Assembly (NCBI GenBank): GCA_030272585.1
Contig: BSYQ01000015.1
Coordinates: 1,364,001-1,428,000 of the forward strand
DNA from: Bryopsis sp. KO-2023
Lineage: Eukaryota; Chlorophyta; Ulvophyceae; Bryopsidales; Bryopsidaceae
Length of the DNA stretch: 64,000 nucleotides
Reading direction: 5' to 3'
Part shown: positions 46,573 through 54,600 of the stretch, piece after piece
Numbering within the stretch: position 1 is the first letter of the stretch
Layout: every line of letters begins with the position of its first letter
Position numbers and translations under genes: made by a program
The notes under the pieces: model-generated
The model's database searches: none
Told to the model about the DNA's origin: nothing
What the model saw: only the letters and a program-made list of their open reading frames with translations

Positions 46573-49500
46573 GGCAGCGTTGGAAATTGCGGAAGCGTTG
46601 AAGGAGCTGCGAGTTCAGGAGCGGAGTTCAAGTGATGTGGGTGGACGGAGTGCAGATTCATTCCCGGAATTTTCGGTTCAACAGAATTCGGGGAGCCCTC
46701 AAGGCGTGGCGCGAGATAGGGGCCAATCCGACGGTTCTCTCGTGGCTCGATCAGGGGGTAGTTCCGAACTGGATTTCGTCCGAGCCGCCGAAGTTTCACC
46801 ATGGCAACTCGCGCATTCCAACAGCATTGAAAGGCGCTTGGAACGAGTTGAAGGAGCAGTATTTACGGTGCGGGGCGATGAGGGAAGCGCGTTGCAAGGA
46901 TTACGTGTCCCGCGCTTTCTTGGTCGAAAAGAAGGATTGGATCGTGGCCTGGGATTTGGAGGACGCTTACTTCAACATCAGGTTTCGGGAGTCAGAGGTC
47001 CGCTTCTTCTGTGCGACCATCGAGGGAGTGACTTACGAGTTCCCAGCTCTGATGTTCGGGTTCGTGAATGCCCCAGCGATTTTCATGAAGGTGATGCGAG
47101 CGGTTGTATCTTTTCTACGAGCGCCCAGAATATCGAGGTGGAAATGTCCGACGTCCCCAGGATTGAGGAGGTATTGGATGAGCAACCCAGCGCCGACGAT
47201 AGCTCCCTATTTGGACGACTTTGCTGGAGCAATGAGCAGCGAACTGGCAGCGACCAAGTTGGGGGAGTTGATCAGAGGGATCCTGATGGATTTGCAGTTG
47301 CGGTGGAAGGAAAAGAAGTGCCAGTGGATAGCGGTGCAGTACTTTCGTCATTTGGGCCTAATAATCGATACAGCGCAGGGTCTGGTGATCGCACCGCCGG
47401 AAAAGATTGCTCGGATCCACAAGGAGGCGCGGTTGTTGAAAGAGATGAGGAAAGTCCCCAAGAGGAGGTTAGCGAGATTTGCGGGTTGGTGTCAGAGTTT
47501 GGGCCTGGCGATTCCATTGGCGAGATACCACCTCAGGAGCCTATTTTGGGATATGACCCTGGGAGCGACTTGGGCATCCTTAATCGAGTTATCGTCGGAG
47601 ACGAAGGAGGATCTGGCGGTGTGGAGTGTGATGAACGAGCGTCACACATCAGCGGTTTATTGGAAGGTCCCAGCGACGATCAGTCTTTATACCGATGCGT
47701 CGATGAGTGGTTGGGGGTCCCACCTGGTGGATCCATTGGCCAAGGGAAGCGTTCCTGTCCTGGCACGGGGCATTTGGTCGCACGACGAAAAGAGCGAGCA
47801 TATAAATGTGCTCGAGTTGAGAGCAGTGGAGGCAGCGATTCGCGCGTTCCATGGTTCCTTGGAAAATCGAACAGTTCGCCTGGTAACCGATTCACAGGTG
47901 GTGTTATCGATCTTGTTGAAGATGACGACGCGGAGCCCAAGGCTGATGGGACCACTCAGGTTGTTGTATCGAGTTTTGGAGTCTCGAAAGATTGCTCTGC
48001 AACCGGAGTGGATTCCCTCGAAGGAGAATGTGTGGGCGGACAAATTGTCGAGAACGAATATTTCGGAGGAGGATTACTTAATCAATCGGAAGTGGTTGAA
48101 TCAGTTCAACCGATGGTGGGGACCGTTCGATCTGGACAGATTTGCGTCGCAATGGAGCAAGGTGGTGTTTCGTTACAATGCGGAATGGGGCGATCCGATG
48201 GCGGAGAACGAGGCGTTCAGTGCCTTGGATTGGGACCAGGGCCACGCGTGGTGTCATCCACCGATTCGTCTGCTTTCGCAGTTGGGGGACCTGCTGCGCT
48301 CATTCCCTCAGGTAACCGCCACTGTGTTGATGCCCTTGTGGCCGTCAGCCCCTTGGTTTCGGCCGATGTTCGAATTGTTTCAGGAGTATGCAGTGATTCC
48401 AGCGTGGGCCAACCCGTTACTGCCCCCATTGGGCCGAGAGGACGAACCATTTCCCCAGGGCCGTTGGAATGTCATGGTGGGCGTGATTCGCAAGACGAGG
48501 TGTGGCTTCAGGAGCTATGGGGTGAATTGGAGGGATGCGTCGATTGGACCGACGAGACGCTACCTCAGTTTGGAGAATTGTCGGATATCGAACGCAGAGA
48601 GCTGTTTGGCGACTTAGCATTATCGAACAGCCCAGGAGGTCGGAGATCTATTTGGATGCGCTTTCGAAAATGGCTGGGTTTCGCTAGGTCGAGAGGTTGG
48701 TGCTGTGTGCCGGCTCGCTCTGTTCGCATTTATGCTTATATCCTGTTTCTTCGAAATGAAGGGAGAGTGGCGCCGAAGTCCATGAGCAACTATCTTTCCG
48801 CAATCAGTACGGTTCACCGCTGGCTCGGATCTACATTCTCTGCACATGACTCCTTGACGGCTCGGCTGAAACAAGCTTGGCTCATTAAGGTTCCTTCAGA
48901 AGCTAAGGAACCACAGCCCAGAGACTTTCCCATGGACTGGTTGTGGTCGTGGGCCAAGAAGGGTTTGGTTGGGAACGATGCGGAAAGCATTCGTCCCTAT
49001 TTGATTTGTATTTTGGATGTGATATTTTTTTCGCGCGCCGATTCGAGTTTTGATACTCGGGTCGGTGACTATAAGTGGGATTCTTCGTCGGTGACTTTCA
49101 CAGAACGGCGTTTCAAGGCGAAGGGCCAAACCTCGGATTGTTTGCGAGTCAGGAGATTCGACTGCCGTGGGTTTCTTGAGTTGGCTGCGGTCTTGGATCG
49201 TTATGAGGATTTTCGGGTGCGCGATTGGGAAGGTCATGGCGATACGACAGAGCAGTTCTGGTTTTTGCCTGGTGATCCAAGTGTGCCGACAGCAGGGAGT
49301 GTAGCACGTTGGTTTGCACGGGTGATGAAGGATCATGGTTCCGACCATACGCATCATGCGGTTCGTCGCACGGGGGTTTCCAGTGCGTTTAATTTGCTCG
49401 TGCCATTACCGAAGCTATGCGATTGGGGCGGTTGGTCGCCTTCTTCTCAGGCGATTTTTCAGTATATCAATCGTCAGCGACAACCTTCGCCTTGGGATTT

Positions 49501-49576
49501 TCGTGTTTTTGGCTGGATGGTGCTCCCCGCGGAACAGCTTCGGCGTGAGTTGGGGGCGGTGTTTTCGCCAGTTTAA
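46550..49576 (+). CDS. Retrotransposon tyrosine recombinase (C-terminal part of a long overlapping frame)
   Basis: The frame is open from 46550 to 49576 (1008 codons) and contains the whole RT ORF in another frame. Only the last 350 or so residues look like a recombinase. The core-binding part is ARSVRIYAYILFLRNEGRV and MSNYLSAISTVHRWLG. The catalytic set is Arg in FFSRADSSF (about residue 830), His-x-x-Arg in HHAVRRTGVSS (about 932) and the nucleophile Tyr in FQYINRQ. The real start may lie near 48190. The upstream 540 codons overlap the RT ORF and look like Gly/Ser-rich overprint. Confidence 0.85.
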   Translation: MGRTKASRAALEIAEALKELRVQERSSSDVGGRSADSFPEFSVQQNSGSPQGVARDRGQSDGSLVARSGGSSELDFVRAAEVSPWQLAHSNSIERRLERVEGAVFTVRGDEGSALQGLRVPRFLGRKEGLDRGLGFGGRLLQHQVSGVRGPLLLCDHRGSDLRVPSSDVRVRECPSDFHEGDASGCIFSTSAQNIEVEMSDVPRIEEVLDEQPSADDSSLFGRLCWSNEQRTGSDQVGGVDQRDPDGFAVAVEGKEVPVDSGAVLSSFGPNNRYSAGSGDRTAGKDCSDPQGGAVVERDEESPQEEVSEICGLVSEFGPGDSIGEIPPQEPILGYDPGSDLGILNRVIVGDEGGSGGVECDERASHISGLLEGPSDDQSLYRCVDEWLGVPPGGSIGQGKRSCPGTGHLVARRKERAYKCARVESSGGSDSRVPWFLGKSNSSPGNRFTGGVIDLVEDDDAEPKADGTTQVVVSSFGVSKDCSATGVDSLEGECVGGQIVENEYFGGGLLNQSEVVESVQPMVGTVRSGQICVAMEQGGVSLQCGMGRSDGGERGVQCLGLGPGPRVVSSTDSSAFAVGGPAALIPSGNRHCVDALVAVSPLVSADVRIVSGVCSDSSVGQPVTAPIGPRGRTISPGPLECHGGRDSQDEVWLQELWGELEGCVDWTDETLPQFGELSDIERRELFGDLALSNSPGGRRSIWMRFRKWLGFARSRGWCCVPARSVRIYAYILFLRNEGRVAPKSMSNYLSAISTVHRWLGSTFSAHDSLTARLKQAWLIKVPSEAKEPQPRDFPMDWLWSWAKKGLVGNDAESIRPYLICILDVIFFSRADSSFDTRVGDYKWDSSSVTFTERRFKAKGQTSDCLRVRRFDCRGFLELAAVLDRYEDFRVRDWEGHGDTTEQFWFLPGDPSVPTAGSVARWFARVMKDHGSDHTHHAVRRTGVSSAFNLLVPLPKLCDWGGWSPSSQAIFQYINRQRQPSPWDFRVFGWMVLPAEQLRRELGAVFSPV
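46635..48617 (+). CDS. Retrotransposon reverse transcriptase-RNase H
   Basis: 660 aa in its own frame. RT motifs: FLVEKKDWIVAWDLEDAYF (motif A, Asp), ALMFGFVNAPAIF (motif B) and APYLDDFAGA (motif C, YLDD, near residue 192). The RNase H domain follows: ISLYTDASMSGWG (near 355), HINVLELRAVEAAI, VRLVTDSQVV and KENVWADKLSR, giving the D-E-D-D set. Downstream come the FDLDRFASQWSK and HPPIRLLSQLGDLLR blocks found in DIRS-type elements. Residues expected between FLVEKK and DWIVAWDL (the finger motif with the conserved Arg of GGWR) are absent, so this copy looks internally deleted by about 45 codons without losing frame. The ATG at 46635 is the first in frame. Confidence 0.88.
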   Translation: MWVDGVQIHSRNFRFNRIRGALKAWREIGANPTVLSWLDQGVVPNWISSEPPKFHHGNSRIPTALKGAWNELKEQYLRCGAMREARCKDYVSRAFLVEKKDWIVAWDLEDAYFNIRFRESEVRFFCATIEGVTYEFPALMFGFVNAPAIFMKVMRAVVSFLRAPRISRWKCPTSPGLRRYWMSNPAPTIAPYLDDFAGAMSSELAATKLGELIRGILMDLQLRWKEKKCQWIAVQYFRHLGLIIDTAQGLVIAPPEKIARIHKEARLLKEMRKVPKRRLARFAGWCQSLGLAIPLARYHLRSLFWDMTLGATWASLIELSSETKEDLAVWSVMNERHTSAVYWKVPATISLYTDASMSGWGSHLVDPLAKGSVPVLARGIWSHDEKSEHINVLELRAVEAAIRAFHGSLENRTVRLVTDSQVVLSILLKMTTRSPRLMGPLRLLYRVLESRKIALQPEWIPSKENVWADKLSRTNISEEDYLINRKWLNQFNRWWGPFDLDRFASQWSKVVFRYNAEWGDPMAENEAFSALDWDQGHAWCHPPIRLLSQLGDLLRSFPQVTATVLMPLWPSAPWFRPMFELFQEYAVIPAWANPLLPPLGREDEPFPQGRWNVMVGVIRKTRCGFRSYGVNWRDASIGPTRRYLSLENCRISNAESCLAT

Positions 49577-49612
49577 ATGAACGTGCGTTCTATTTTTAGG
49601 TGCTTTGTTTTT

Positions 49613-49707
49613 TTGGCACTATTTGTTTGAAGGGTTAAACGAGGGTTACATTTCTGTAAAGGTTTTTCGATCTCTGGGTGTGGAAGAAAACGTAGCAGTC
49701 GAAGGAA
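49613..49707 (+). repeat. Split direct repeat B1
   Basis: 95 bp, TTGGCACTATTTGTTTGAAG... to GTCGAAGGAA, identical by eye to B2. It follows the recombinase stop codon by 36 bp and abuts A2. Confidence 0.9.
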
Positions 49708-49873
49708 ATTTACGGTTCCGCAGGAAGCGCGGTTCCTTTTGCGGAGTTTTAGGGTGGGACGATTGAAAGGACTGATTGCTGAGGTGGCCTGTAGGGGTAT
49801 CTTTTGGAGTTTTGGATCTCAGTAGTTTGGGTTCTTAAGCTCACTCAGTTGGTCTTTCTTTACTCGGTTTTTC
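49708..49873 (+). repeat. Split direct repeat A2 (internal)
   Basis: 166 bp, identical by eye to A1. The B1-A2 junction (GAAGGAA|ATTTACGG) should equal the circle junction of the left and right termini. Confidence 0.9.
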
Positions 49874-50008
49874 ACCCATCCCGGAACTGTGTTCTTCCCT
49901 CCCTTTTTTGGAGATTATTTTTTGGTGGGCTTTGGGAGTTTTTATAGAGCTAATAGGGACATTTTTGATTTACTTTTGTGGTGCTTGGGATGCACAATTT
50001 GGCAGAAA

Positions 50009-50103
50009 TTGGCACTATTTGTTTGAAGGGTTAAACGAGGGTTACATTTCTGTAAAGGTTTTTCGATCTCTGGGTGTGGAAGAAAACGTAGCAGTCGAAG
50101 GAA
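50009..50103 (+). repeat. Split direct repeat B2, right terminus
   Basis: 95 bp, identical by eye to B1; it ends GTCGAAGGAA at the junction with flanking TCAAGTGGAGG. Confidence 0.9.
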
Positions 50104-50545
50104 TCAAGTGGAGGCTGGTCCGACGTTTCAATGACAGTGGTTTTAATTGGGATTAAAGCACGAGTGAGTCATCGTCTGGTTTGCTCTTTTTTCGCGAACA
50201 GGCGCTTCGATGTTTTCTGTTCCCTTGTGGCTGTTTCTGTTCGAAGGCAGCGAACCATATGGCGATACTGTATTACTACGAACTGTGAGAATTTGCTTTT
50301 GAGAACCTACGTAGGTATACTGCACACTGAGAAGCACTGACTTGCCCTCGACGAACGCACGATAGGGAGTGGTCCGTCGAGTCGAGTTCCTGGCGAACCA
50401 CCCCATCATTGCGTGCGCCAAGACTCGACAAGCCACTCTCTGTTGTGCGTTCGCGGCGATCGCCGCTATTGCGTGTCTCTCTTTTCTCTGCTTTGGACGA
50501 ACTGCAGTCGGCCTGGTTGCTGTGTTCACCGTCATCCGCTCCACT

Positions 50546-53500
50546 ACACTCGCGTAACGGCACTTTTACCCAAATCGTACCCACTGCATACCCAAGTACC
50601 CACACCATACCCATCAAATACCCAGACCGTACCCAGCATTGGGTACGTTTTGGGTAAATACCCACCTGACTACCCAAACTGTACCCAAACCGTACCCAAT
50701 CCATGCCCAATAGTGGGTAGAATTGGGTAAGTACCGCAGACATACCACACGCCTATGGTAAGCGAGATGTGCTTGGTATGCCGTGGGTACGCTTTGGGTA
50801 GTACCCAATGTTTACCCAAAAAATTATAGGGATGGGTACGTGTTGGGTAAATATTGGGTACTTTTTGGCAGAACTACTTGTTGGGTACCCAAACTTTACC
50901 CAGGCGTGCCCAAAACGTACCCAAATGTGGTACGTTTTGGGTACGTTTTGGGTAGTACCCAATATTTACCTAAACTATGCAAAAGCGTGGGTACGTTTTG
51001 GGTAAACATGGGTACTTTTTGGCAGAACTACTTCTTGTGTACCCAAACTTTACCCTGACATGCCCAAATCGTACCCACTGTGGTACGTATTGGGTACTGT
51101 TTGGGTAGTACCCAATGTTGACCCAAAACATGTACGAGCACGGCAACCCTCAGCAAAAGTCCGACATACTCACAATTGCAATAGATTATCTCAACCCACC
51201 AGAAAAACCTCGTCCACCCCTGGCCTGCAGCCAACCATTCCCGGGGAAAGTTTCCGCCCTGCTTCGGACAGATGGACTGCCGCGCTTTCGCGGCCTCGGC
51301 GACCTTGGTGCCTGGGTGGCGCCGCCGTTCGAGAAACCGACGTGCTCCGACGTGAAAACGGAGGACGACTTCTTGCTGTGATTTGGACGCTGAGCATGAA
51401 TATTGTACGCGCTTTGAGGCAAAGGATTGGAAACTGCTAAGGGAATTGACATAAGTCACTTCTCACGTTTCTCAGTGAAGAAAAAACTTGTTTTTAATGA
51501 AAACATATTTTTTTTGTCACGCCTCTTGTGCGGCTACCAATGTGGCACAAACATTTCGCCGGCAAAGTGGCACAGTTAACATAAGAACTGGAAGGCTTTG
51601 TCGTTGTTTTTTCCCCTGGAAAGGTATGTGACAGAGCAATAGCTGAGACAGACAATAAGGTTTTTCTGGAGCAAGCCTGGTAGTGTTTGACATGCATTCT
51701 GTATGGCCTTGCAGAGAGAACAGCATATTAGAAGGGACAAGGTGGCATCAAACATTTGCACTGCCCAGGTAGAGAGCAGGGGGTGGTGTTCTTGAGTCAA
51801 AACCCTGACAACGAGGAAAAGAGGTGAATTGTTGTGAGCCACAGAAGTACCTACCATCTGTTATACTTTGCTATGCTTTGTGGAACAACTTTGCTGCTCG
51901 TGGAGTTTCAACCCATGTGGAGTCTTGCTCAAAAAGTTGTGGTGCATGTAGACTCTTTTGTCAAACATTTCTATGATGCATGCTGTCTATCATGGCGCAG
52001 AAGGTCTGACTAAGATTAAGATCGTGCTCATGATTCGGGTGGTGATTACAGCCACAGTTTTTTGGTCATCAAAGTGTTCTTGCACATACACAGTTTTCCT
52101 GAATTAGCCACTTTCTGGTCTTGGCTGTGTAGCTCGTGGGTGCGGCCAGGGAGTGAACTTCGTAAGCCCAGCAACAGCATGTGTGTCGATGAGACCACTC
52201 GATTGCAGACGTGAACCATGTTTTCAGAATCCTCAATGGAAGCGCCCTCTGTCGGATCTAACATCAGCAAGTTTGCAAGAGCCTCTCGGTTTCTGGAGCA
52301 TAAAATCTTCAACTCTTACCACACCAAGGATGCAATGCTGAGGTATCTGAAGAAATTTGGGATTTGTCCCTGTGCAGCTCCATAATCTTGAAAAACACAT
52401 AAGATGCAGCTGAAGCCTTGACTCGCTGCTAAGAATATATAAGTGATTCGGGGTGGGTCTTGCTTGGACAAAGAGTGTCCAATTGAACTGTGCAATACTT
52501 GTCACAAGTGACGAGATTTCCCCCCCTTCCCCAACTGAATAGAAAATATGTGCAAACCCGTTCCTCCCAAACAGTTCTTTCCTTGTGTGATAGTGTATTC
52601 ACACATACGGTAGAAAACAGAGTTCTTTGATTTTCCAGATATATGTATCCATGTTCCTTCTTTAACCATATATTTTATCGACTACCCTTCAGGCCCCACA
52701 CAGATCCATTCTTGCAGAAACTCAGATGAAACAACGTGTTTCGTAGAGGGGGTCTAACAGGCATGCCAGTGGGAAATCTCTGTTTTGAATAGAATTAACG
52801 GAATAGTTGCAAAATGCAACAGCTGAAAGGTGCCAACCTTGTGTGTGTGTGCATTTCCTTTGATGCAGAAAAGAAGAGCCAGAGGACTGGGTTTTCAAGA
52901 TATTAGATATCCAAGACAAGGCTAGCAACCTCCGAAAAGAACTGAGGGGGAAGAGGTGGTTGAAGACTCTTCAGAGGGAATTTGTCTCATTGGACACCCC
53001 TTTTTGAGAATTAAGGCTCCAGAAGAATTTGAATGGGGGATATTGCTTGTTTTCTGATGTGCACAAATATATGCACTTGTATGCATTTGGAGGTTGAGGA
53101 CTGGCTGTGAGTGAAGGAACAATTGTTCTTGTAAATTATTTCTTGTTTGCTATTTTTGTTGTTTAATGGGTCTGAACTAGACCACCCGATTTGTACCTGA
53201 TCTGTAATAAATGATTGATAGTGGGTGGCTGCCCAAAGCGTACCCATTACATACCCAGTATGCATTTCTGGGTATATATAGGGTACTTTCTGAATAATAC
53301 CCAATACATACCCATTCAGTGTGGGTAAGGATTGGGTAGTACCCAATTCATACCTACCAACTTCGGGTATCTTTTGGGTACTACCCAATTCATACCCACC
53401 AAGTTCCGGTATCGTTTGGGTAATACCCAGTTCGTACCAAGCAACTCCGACAACTACCCAATTCGTACCCAAAACTACCCGCGGGCTACCCGTTTTTTAA

Positions 53501-54137
53501 TGGCATGAATTGGGTAATTTTGGGTATATTTGGGTATACCCCAACTGGGTATTCTATGGGTATGATTTGGGTATGCATTGGGTAGTTGTCGAGCTCGTTG
53601 GGTACGGATTAGGTAGTACCAAAAACATACCCAAAGCTGGTGGGTATGAATTGGGTAGTACCCACAAGATACCCGAAGTTGGTAGGTATGAATTGGGTAG
53701 TACCCGATCCATACCCACACCAAAACGGGTACGAATTGGGCAATACCCAATGCATACCCACCAAGTCCGGGTATCTTTTGGGTACTACCCAATTCATACC
53801 CACCAAGTTCCGGTATCTTTTGGGTAATACCCAGTTCGTACCCGTTTTGGTGTGGGTATGGATCGGGTACTACCTGATTCATACCCACAAACTTCGGGTA
53901 TCTTGTGGGTACTACCCAATTCATACCCACCAGCTTTGGGTATGTTTTTGGTACTACCTAATCCGTACCCAACGAGCTCGACAACTACCCAATGCATACC
54001 CAAATCATACCCATAGAATACCCAGTTGGGGTATACCCAAATATACCCAAAATTACCCAATTCATGCCATTAAAAAACGGGTAGCCCGCGGGTAGTTTTG
54101 GGTACGAATTGGGTAATTTTCGTAACGTGAGTGCTAC
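50546..54137. mobile_element. GGGTA/TACCC foldback-type element
   Basis: The ends are inverted relative to each other: CACTCGCGTAACGGCACTTT... at the left against, read from the right, CACTCACGTTACGAAAATTA..., each leading into TACCCAA-TCGTACCC. Both ends consist of dense, degenerate TGGGTA and TACCCA motifs in both orientations (50560-51130 and 53218-54115). The left block contains two copies of a roughly 150-bp unit beginning TTTTTGGCAGAACTACTT (50874 and 51017). The central 2.1 kb (51130-53217) is ordinary sequence with no recognised transposase or gene. The plan resembles Drosophila FB elements. No target duplication was identified, so the boundaries are approximate. Confidence 0.6.
53455..54115. 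repeat. 660-bp near-perfect palindrome of GGGTA motifs
   Basis: Sequence left of about 53785 is mirrored as reverse complement on the right. For example TACCCGTTTTTTAATGGCAT at 53487 against ATGCCATTAAAAAACGGGTA at 54064, and CGAGCTCGTTGGGTACGG against CCGTACCCAACGAGCTCG. Arms are about 280-330 bp with few mismatches. Confidence 0.9.
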
Positions 54138-54144
54138 GTAGTAT

Positions 54145-54173
54145 ACTTGTACTAGTTTCAAACTAGTACAAGT
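54145..54173. repeat. Perfect short palindrome
   Basis: ACTTGTACTAGTTT - C - AAACTAGTACAAGT: 14-bp arms around one base, just outside the right end of the foldback element. Confidence 0.75.
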
Positions 54174-54199
54174 TGTTTGTTGGAGTGCTGCCGCCTGTG

Positions 54200-54600
54200 T
54201 CTCTCGGAGGCTGCTTAGCACATTGTTGTGTCTTGTGCTTGAAGGAGCACTTGACTCTATTTTGGGTTTTGGGTCGTTTTCTTTTGATGGCAGTTTTCAG
54301 TGGAGGCTGGTCGCCGCCGTTTCAGTGGCAGTGGTTTTGATTGGGTTTTACAAGAGGAGGGAGTCATCGTGTGGTTTGCGAACAGGCGCCTTATAAGGCT
54401 AAGACTAATTAGTGTTTTGTGTTTCCTTGTGGTCGTTTCTGTTCGATGGCAGCCACAGGCAAGTACTTTTTGCGACACTGTATTCCTTTAAACTGTAAGA
54501 CTTTACCTATAAACACTGAGCCGCACTTACTTGCCCTTCGAGTCGACGAAAGAGAGTGGCCCGTTGAGTCTTGGGAGCGAACTCGAAGAAGAGGCCTCCG
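54200..54600 (+). repeat. Dispersed repeat, copy 2, without the retrotransposon
   Basis: Continuous sequence TTGTGTCTTGTGCTTGAA... GATGGCAGTTTTCAGTGGAG... that aligns to both flanks of the retrotransposon (45400-45490 and 50104-50420) at about 70 percent. It shows what copy 1 looked like before insertion. No coding capacity is recognised. Confidence 0.75.

Larger units (their letters stand above)
45491..50103 (+). mobile_element. Tyrosine-recombinase retrotransposon (DIRS order, Ngaro/PAT-like) with split direct repeats
   Basis: A 4613-bp complete-looking element. Terminal architecture is A1 (45491-45656) - ORFs - B1 (49613-49707) - A2 (49708-49873) - 135 bp - B2 (50009-50103). A1 and A2 (166 bp) look identical, and so do B1 and B2 (95 bp); B1 abuts A2 directly. 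This A1...B1A2...B2 order is the hallmark of PAT- and Ngaro-type elements, which replicate through a circle and integrate with a tyrosine recombinase. There are no long terminal repeats, integrase or target-site duplication. ORFs for Gag-like, RT/RNase H and tyrosine recombinase products are present; no methyltransferase-like domain was seen, which favours the Ngaro side. Confidence 0.9.
45395..50545 (+). repeat. Dispersed repeat, copy 1, split by the retrotransposon
   Basis: The 90 bases left of the retrotransposon (about 45400-45490, GTGTTTTGTGGCTGAA... GATGGCAAAGTT) and the 300-400 bases right of it (50104-50420 and beyond, TCAAGTGGAGGCTGG...) align together, at about 70 percent, to one continuous sequence at 54200-54600. 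So copy 1 was continuous before the insertion. Confidence 0.75.

Noticed and set aside
46550..48190. Separate protein in the frame overlapping the RT ORF
   Set aside because: Composition is Gly/Ser/Arg-rich overprint without domain; only the downstream recombinase part is supported.
45491..49873. LTR retrotransposon interpretation of the 166-bp repeats
   Set aside because: The repeats are not terminal at the right end, there is no integrase or protease, and a tyrosine recombinase is present.
50560..54115. CRISPR-like array of GGGTA repeats
   Set aside because: Units are short, degenerate and in both orientations, without regular repeats or unique spacers, in a eukaryotic genome.
50560..54115. 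Interstitial telomere repeats
   Set aside because: The TGGGTA words are irregularly spaced and change strand often; telomeric arrays are head-to-tail and regular.
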